Shown one piece after another: positions 6,800 to 10,311 of a stretch of 10,311 nucleotides of DNA. The translations under genes were made by a program, and so were the position numbers. The notes below the pieces were generated by a model, which ran no database searches, had not been told where the DNA came from, and saw only the letters and a list, made by a program, of their open reading frames with translations. Positions within the stretch are counted from its first letter, which is position 1; the number at the start of each line of letters is the position of its first letter. Origin of the DNA: Oribacterium sp. UBA5894 (GTDB lineage Bacteria; Bacillota; Clostridia; Lachnospirales; Lachnospiraceae); assembly GCA_002431355.1 (NCBI GenBank), contig DJEQ01000056.1, positions 23,841 through 34,151 on the forward strand, given 5' to 3'.

Positions 6800-7609
6800 A
6801 TGAGAAAGAAAACCACCGTGCTGCTTGCACTGCTGCTGAGCGCGGCAACGCTGATGGGCTGTGCGCGGCAGAAGACAACACAGACGACGGAAGCATTGCC
6901 CACCCTTATCATCGGGAGCGACACCTATCCGCCCTTCACCTACCTCGATGAAAACGGGGATCCGACCGGCATTGACGTTGAGATCGGCGAGGAGGCCTTT
7001 CGACGGATGGGCTATCAGGCAGATTTTCAGATTATCAACTGGGCGGAGAAGAACCAGCTTCTGGAGGACCAGAAGATTGACTGTATCTGGGGCTGTTTTT
7101 CCATGAATGGACGAGAGGACCAGTACCGCTGGGCCGGTCCCTATATGGTGAGCCGTCAGGTGATCGCCGTCGATGAGGACAGCGATATCGAGAGTGTGAA
7201 GGACCTTGGGGGCAGGACCATCGCCGTGCAGACCACGACGAAGCCGGAGGAGCTGCTGCTGAACCATGTGGATCCAGAGATTCCACCGCTTGGGGATGTG
7301 GTCAGTGTGGAGAACCGGAGCCTTCAGTATGCGGCACTGGACTGTGGCTATGTGGATGCGCTGGCAGCACATGAAACCGCGATTCTCCAGTATATGAAGG
7401 ACTACGATGCGCATTTTCGCATCCTGCCGGAGCCACTGCTTACGACGGGACTCGGCGTAGCGTTCCGTCTCGATGATTCGCGTGGGCTCGATCAGGAGCT
7501 CAACCGAACCCTGAAGGAAATGCGTGAGGATGGAACGATGGAAGAGATCATCGGACGCTATCTGGACAACCCGAAAAGCTATCTGGAGGTAGACGGACTT
7601 GAAGGATGA
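6800..7609 (+). CDS. Extracellular solute-binding lipoprotein (SBP family 3 type), orphan, probable sensor partner
   Basis: The protein has 269 residues from the ATG at 6800. It starts with a lipoprotein signal peptide: MRKK, a hydrophobic core (residues 7-19) and lipobox LMGC with lipidated Cys21. The mature part has family-3 (polar amino acid type) binding-protein features: GSDTYPPFTYLDENGDPTGID (39-59), a central SMNGREDQYRWAGPYM segment with Arg105 at the place of the ligand-carboxylate Arg, VQTTT at the second-lobe phosphate-loop-like position (143-147), and the C-terminal MREDGTMEEIIGRYL helix. The Asp that grips the amino group in amino-acid binders (pattern DAxxxD) is His191 here (DALAAH), so the ligand may not be an ordinary alpha-amino acid. 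No permease or ATPase gene lies nearby. Instead its end overlaps or abuts the hybrid kinase gene, so a role in ligand presentation to that kinase is inferred. Confidence 0.9.
   Translation: MRKKTTVLLALLLSAATLMGCARQKTTQTTEALPTLIIGSDTYPPFTYLDENGDPTGIDVEIGEEAFRRMGYQADFQIINWAEKNQLLEDQKIDCIWGCFSMNGREDQYRWAGPYMVSRQVIAVDEDSDIESVKDLGGRTIAVQTTTKPEELLLNHVDPEIPPLGDVVSVENRSLQYAALDCGYVDALAAHETAILQYMKDYDAHFRILPEPLLTTGLGVAFRLDDSRGLDQELNRTLKEMREDGTMEEIIGRYLDNPKSYLEVDGLEG
7585..7590 (+). promoter_or_regulatory. Strong ribosome binding site inside the lipoprotein gene, favouring a TTG start for the kinase
   Basis: GGAGGT lies 8 bases before TTG at 7599, an ideal spacing. The alternative ATG at 7617 has only AAGGA (7602-7606) at a 10-base distance. 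The strong site argues for the TTG, but the ATG remains possible. Confidence 0.55.
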
Positions 7610-10310
7610 TACGCCTATGAAGAATATGAAGCATCCGAAGGAGACGAGTGCTCCGGCCAACGCGGAGCGAGGCACGGAAGCGGCCAGGAAGGAAAAGACC
7701 GGTGACATGCTGAGGGCAAAAGATAAGCGTGCATTAAAAAAGAAGGGGAGCGACCGCAGCCTGCCGACGAGCGCCTTCCTGCTGATCTGCACCATGTTCG
7801 GCATCGTCCTGCTCACGCTTGTATTCAGCATTTCACGGCGGCAGGATGAGCTTGAAAGCCAGGAGCGTATGGCCGCCACCTTTGCTTTCTTTAAGAAGCA
7901 GACCACGGCCTATGAGCAGTACAACGATACGGCAGCAGCGAAAAGCCTCGTTCGAGAGTCTGCAGCGGTAAATGCACTTGTGGACTGCAGTGTGCATGCA
8001 ACGCCGGAGGAGCTCCGGAAGGAGGCAGAGAAGCTGTGGATGACGGGCATTTCCGTCCTGAATCCGGAGGGCGAGCTGCTCTCAGAGTATACCGAGGATG
8101 GCGTCGGCTACGATGCGGTTCGGGGGGATCTGCTGGAAATCGCGGATCTTTCGCTTGTAGAGTATCCAGAAAAGACCTATGTGAAGCGGGTGGAGCTCGA
8201 GGATGGCTCCTTTACGGATCTCGCCATGCATGCCCTTCGCTCGGGGGAGGGCATCGTGATGGCCTACCGGCATACCGATGCCGCCTTTGCGGATAAATCG
8301 AAGCTTACGATGCAGACTCTGATGAATGGCTACGATGCGAATCAGATGGGTACCTTCGTGCTCGTGCGGCAGGGCGTGGTCGATGCGTCGAACGATACCT
8401 CCCTGATTGGACAGGAAATTTCATCGCTCAGCATGCTGCAGGCCATCCGCGCTACAAATCAGGCCGAGAAGATTGCCAGCGTGCGGGATATTCGGAGTCG
8501 AAGCCGCTACTATGGCATGTATGTGCAGGGACGGAATTATACCCTCTATGGCTATGTGCCGATGAGCATGTTCTATAATTCAACGATGGCGAATCTGATG
8601 ACGGTCATGTTCTGCTACTTCCTCGTGGTGGCGCTGATCCAGGGCCTTCGCTGGAATGCGGATAAGCGCTATAAGAAGAGAGAAGAGCTGGCTGCGAAAT
8701 CGTATCAGGAGGCACTGGAAAAGAAAAACCAGGAGCTGGAAATCGCAGTTCGTCAGGAGGCGGCTGCCAACCGGGCGAAGCGCGAATTCCTCTTCAATAT
8801 GTCCCACGACATCCGGACGCCGATGAATGCAATCATTGGCTACACCTCGCTGGCGGCTACGCACATTGATCATCCGGAGCAGGTGGTGGATTATCTCAAG
8901 AAGATTTCGACGGCGAGTCAGCATCTCCTGTCCCTCATCAATGATGTGCTCGACATGAGCCGCATCGAGAGTGGCAAGGTATCGCTCGAGCTGAAGCAGA
9001 TGAATCTTCCGGATATCGTCCACGATATCCGTGACATTATCCAGTCGAACATTGCCTCGAAACGGCTGTCGCTGTTCATTGATACGATGGATGTGACGGA
9101 TGAAAACATCATTGGCGATCCACTCAGACTGAATCAGGTGCTGCTGAACATTCTGTCCAATGCAGTGAAATTCACGCCGACGGGTGGCATGATCACACTT
9201 CGCATCGTGCAGAAGAATACCTCGCCGACGGGCTTTGCCGACTACGAGTTCCATATTCGGGACAATGGAATCGGCATGAGTGAGGAATTCCAGAAGCATA
9301 TTTTCGAGCAGTTCTCCCGGGAGCAGAGTGCAACCGTCAGTCGGATCCAGGGCACTGGACTCGGCATGGCGATCACGAAGCGCCTCGTCGACATGATGAA
9401 CGGTACGATTACCGTGCAGAGTGAAGTGGGGAAGGGATCGGAATTCACGGTCAGCCTGCGCTTCCCACTGGGAAAGGAGCAGCAGAGCCTGAAGGCCATT
9501 CCGGAGCTCGAGGGACTTCGTGCACTGGTGGCGGATGACGATACGGATACCTGCCTCAATATTTCGAAGATGCTTCGCTCCATTGGCATGCGGCCAGACT
9601 GGACGATTTCCGGTAAGGAGGCAGTGATTCGCGCGAAGGATGCCTATGAGCAGAATGACTCCTTCAGTGCGTATATCATTGACTGGCTGATTCCGGATAT
9701 GAATGGCATCGAGGTGGTGCGGCAGGTACGACGCGTGATCGGTGATGATACTCCGATTATCATCCTGACAGCGTATGACTGGACAGACATCGAGCTGGAG
9801 GCCCGTGCCGCGGGCGTTACCGCCTTCTGCGCGAAGCCGCTCTTCATGTCGGAGCTTCGCACGGTGCTGAGCCATGCTTTCCGGGGCGACAGCGCACAGT
9901 CAAAGCCCGTGGAGGAGCCGGATTTTGCAGGCACGAAGGTGCTCGTCGTCGAGGACAATGAGCTGAATCTCGAAATCACATCCACGGTGCTGCAGGAAGC
10001 TGGCTTCCTGGTCGATTCGGCAGAAAATGGCGAGGTGGCGCTTCAGAAGATGGAAGCGGCCACGCCGGACCAGTATGACCTGATCCTCATGGATATTCAG
10101 ATGCCGGTCATGGATGGCTATGAAGCCACCCGCCGCATCCGGGCCCTTTCGGATCCGGTGAAAGCACAGATCCCGATCCTCGCCATGACCGCAAACGCCT
10201 TCGCCGAGGATAAGGAAAATGCCCTTGCCGCCGGCATGAATGGCCACATCGCAAAGCCATTTGACATCCACGCCTTACTGTGGAAGCTTGCGGAAGTGCT
10301 GAAGAAGTGA
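7599..10310 (+). CDS. Membrane hybrid sensor histidine kinase with two receiver domains
   Basis: The protein has 903 residues from TTG 7599 (897 from ATG 7617). A long, charged N-terminal tail (1-55) precedes membrane helix 1 (about 57-79). An extracellular sensor follows (about 80-327, Cache-like by layout, with motifs such as GISVLNPEGELLSEY), then membrane helix 2 (about 328-349) and a coiled coil (355-395). HisKA has FLFNMSHDIRTPMNAIIGY with phosphorylated His403. The ATPase domain has the N box (LNQVLLNILSNAVKF, 511-525), G1 DNGIGM (555-560), an F-box region (FEQFSRE, 569-575) and G2 GTGLGM (585-590). REC1 (about 640-760) has Asp646-648, phosphoacceptor Asp695, Thr724 and Lys746. REC2 (about 778-903) has Glu785/Asp786, Asp832, Thr864 and Lys886. 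All key residues are intact. The protein ends right after REC2, with no Hpt domain. Overlap with the lipoprotein gene suggests stoichiometric co-production. The likely output is the upstream REC/HD-GYP/GGDEF protein, via an Hpt protein encoded elsewhere. Confidence 0.93.
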   Translation: MKDDTPMKNMKHPKETSAPANAERGTEAARKEKTGDMLRAKDKRALKKKGSDRSLPTSAFLLICTMFGIVLLTLVFSISRRQDELESQERMAATFAFFKKQTTAYEQYNDTAAAKSLVRESAAVNALVDCSVHATPEELRKEAEKLWMTGISVLNPEGELLSEYTEDGVGYDAVRGDLLEIADLSLVEYPEKTYVKRVELEDGSFTDLAMHALRSGEGIVMAYRHTDAAFADKSKLTMQTLMNGYDANQMGTFVLVRQGVVDASNDTSLIGQEISSLSMLQAIRATNQAEKIASVRDIRSRSRYYGMYVQGRNYTLYGYVPMSMFYNSTMANLMTVMFCYFLVVALIQGLRWNADKRYKKREELAAKSYQEALEKKNQELEIAVRQEAAANRAKREFLFNMSHDIRTPMNAIIGYTSLAATHIDHPEQVVDYLKKISTASQHLLSLINDVLDMSRIESGKVSLELKQMNLPDIVHDIRDIIQSNIASKRLSLFIDTMDVTDENIIGDPLRLNQVLLNILSNAVKFTPTGGMITLRIVQKNTSPTGFADYEFHIRDNGIGMSEEFQKHIFEQFSREQSATVSRIQGTGLGMAITKRLVDMMNGTITVQSEVGKGSEFTVSLRFPLGKEQQSLKAIPELEGLRALVADDDTDTCLNISKMLRSIGMRPDWTISGKEAVIRAKDAYEQNDSFSAYIIDWLIPDMNGIEVVRQVRRVIGDDTPIIILTAYDWTDIELEARAAGVTAFCAKPLFMSELRTVLSHAFRGDSAQSKPVEEPDFAGTKVLVVEDNELNLEITSTVLQEAGFLVDSAENGEVALQKMEAATPDQYDLILMDIQMPVMDGYEATRRIRALSDPVKAQIPILAMTANAFAEDKENALAAGMNGHIAKPFDIHALLWKLAEVLKK

Positions 10311-10311
10311 G

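Noticed and set aside
6254..7906. Long open frame (550 codons) on the minus strand
   Set aside because: It is antisense to the GGDEF domain, the lipoprotein gene and the kinase start, and shows no family motif or convincing ribosome site. It is a shadow of the + strand genes.
8580..9875. Long open frame (431 codons) on the minus strand
   Set aside because: It is antisense to the HisKA, ATPase and REC1 domains of the kinase, which are fully conserved on the + strand.

Overview
The window looks like a stretch of chromosome from a moderately GC-rich (mid-50s % by eye) Gram-positive Clostridia-type bacterium, perhaps a Lachnospiraceae relative. This rests on strong Shine-Dalgarno sites, a lipobox solute-binding lipoprotein, and the style of the hybrid kinase and the REC/HD-GYP/GGDEF protein. 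The genus cannot be fixed from the sequence. All six genes lie on the + strand and the window is densely coding. The only non-coding gaps of note are 4172-4300 and 6683-6799.

Region A (1-4171) is a cell-envelope cluster. It holds the C-terminal half of a MoxR-type AAA+ ATPase, a DUF58 membrane protein that overlaps it by 4 bp (ATGA), and a large multi-spanning TgpA-like protein with an extracytoplasmic transglutaminase-like domain. This trio is a widespread conserved neighbourhood. Here the transglutaminase domain has Ala where the catalytic Cys is expected, although the His and Asp of the triad are kept. The third gene ends inside a 51-bp near-perfect tandem duplication (4129-4230) that also duplicates its stop codon.

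Region B (4301-10310) is a sensory and second-messenger module. The first gene encodes a REC - HD-GYP - PAS - Cys-rich PAS-like - GGDEF protein in which both the cyclic-di-GMP phosphodiesterase and the diguanylate cyclase domains have intact signature residues, including an RxxD inhibitory site. Next come an orphan periplasmic-type solute-binding lipoprotein with no permease or ATPase beside it and, overlapping or abutting it, a 903-residue hybrid histidine kinase. The kinase has two transmembrane segments, a roughly 245-residue extracellular Cache-like sensor, HisKA, HATPase_c and two REC domains, and no Hpt domain.

The best working model, which is inference, is that the lipoprotein binds an external ligand and presents it to the kinase. 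Through a phosphorelay whose Hpt protein is not in the window, this would switch the REC-controlled bifunctional c-di-GMP enzyme. The gap before the lipoprotein gene holds inverted repeats that could form two mutually exclusive stems. No RNA genes, CRISPR arrays, insertion sequences or convincing rho-independent terminators were seen.
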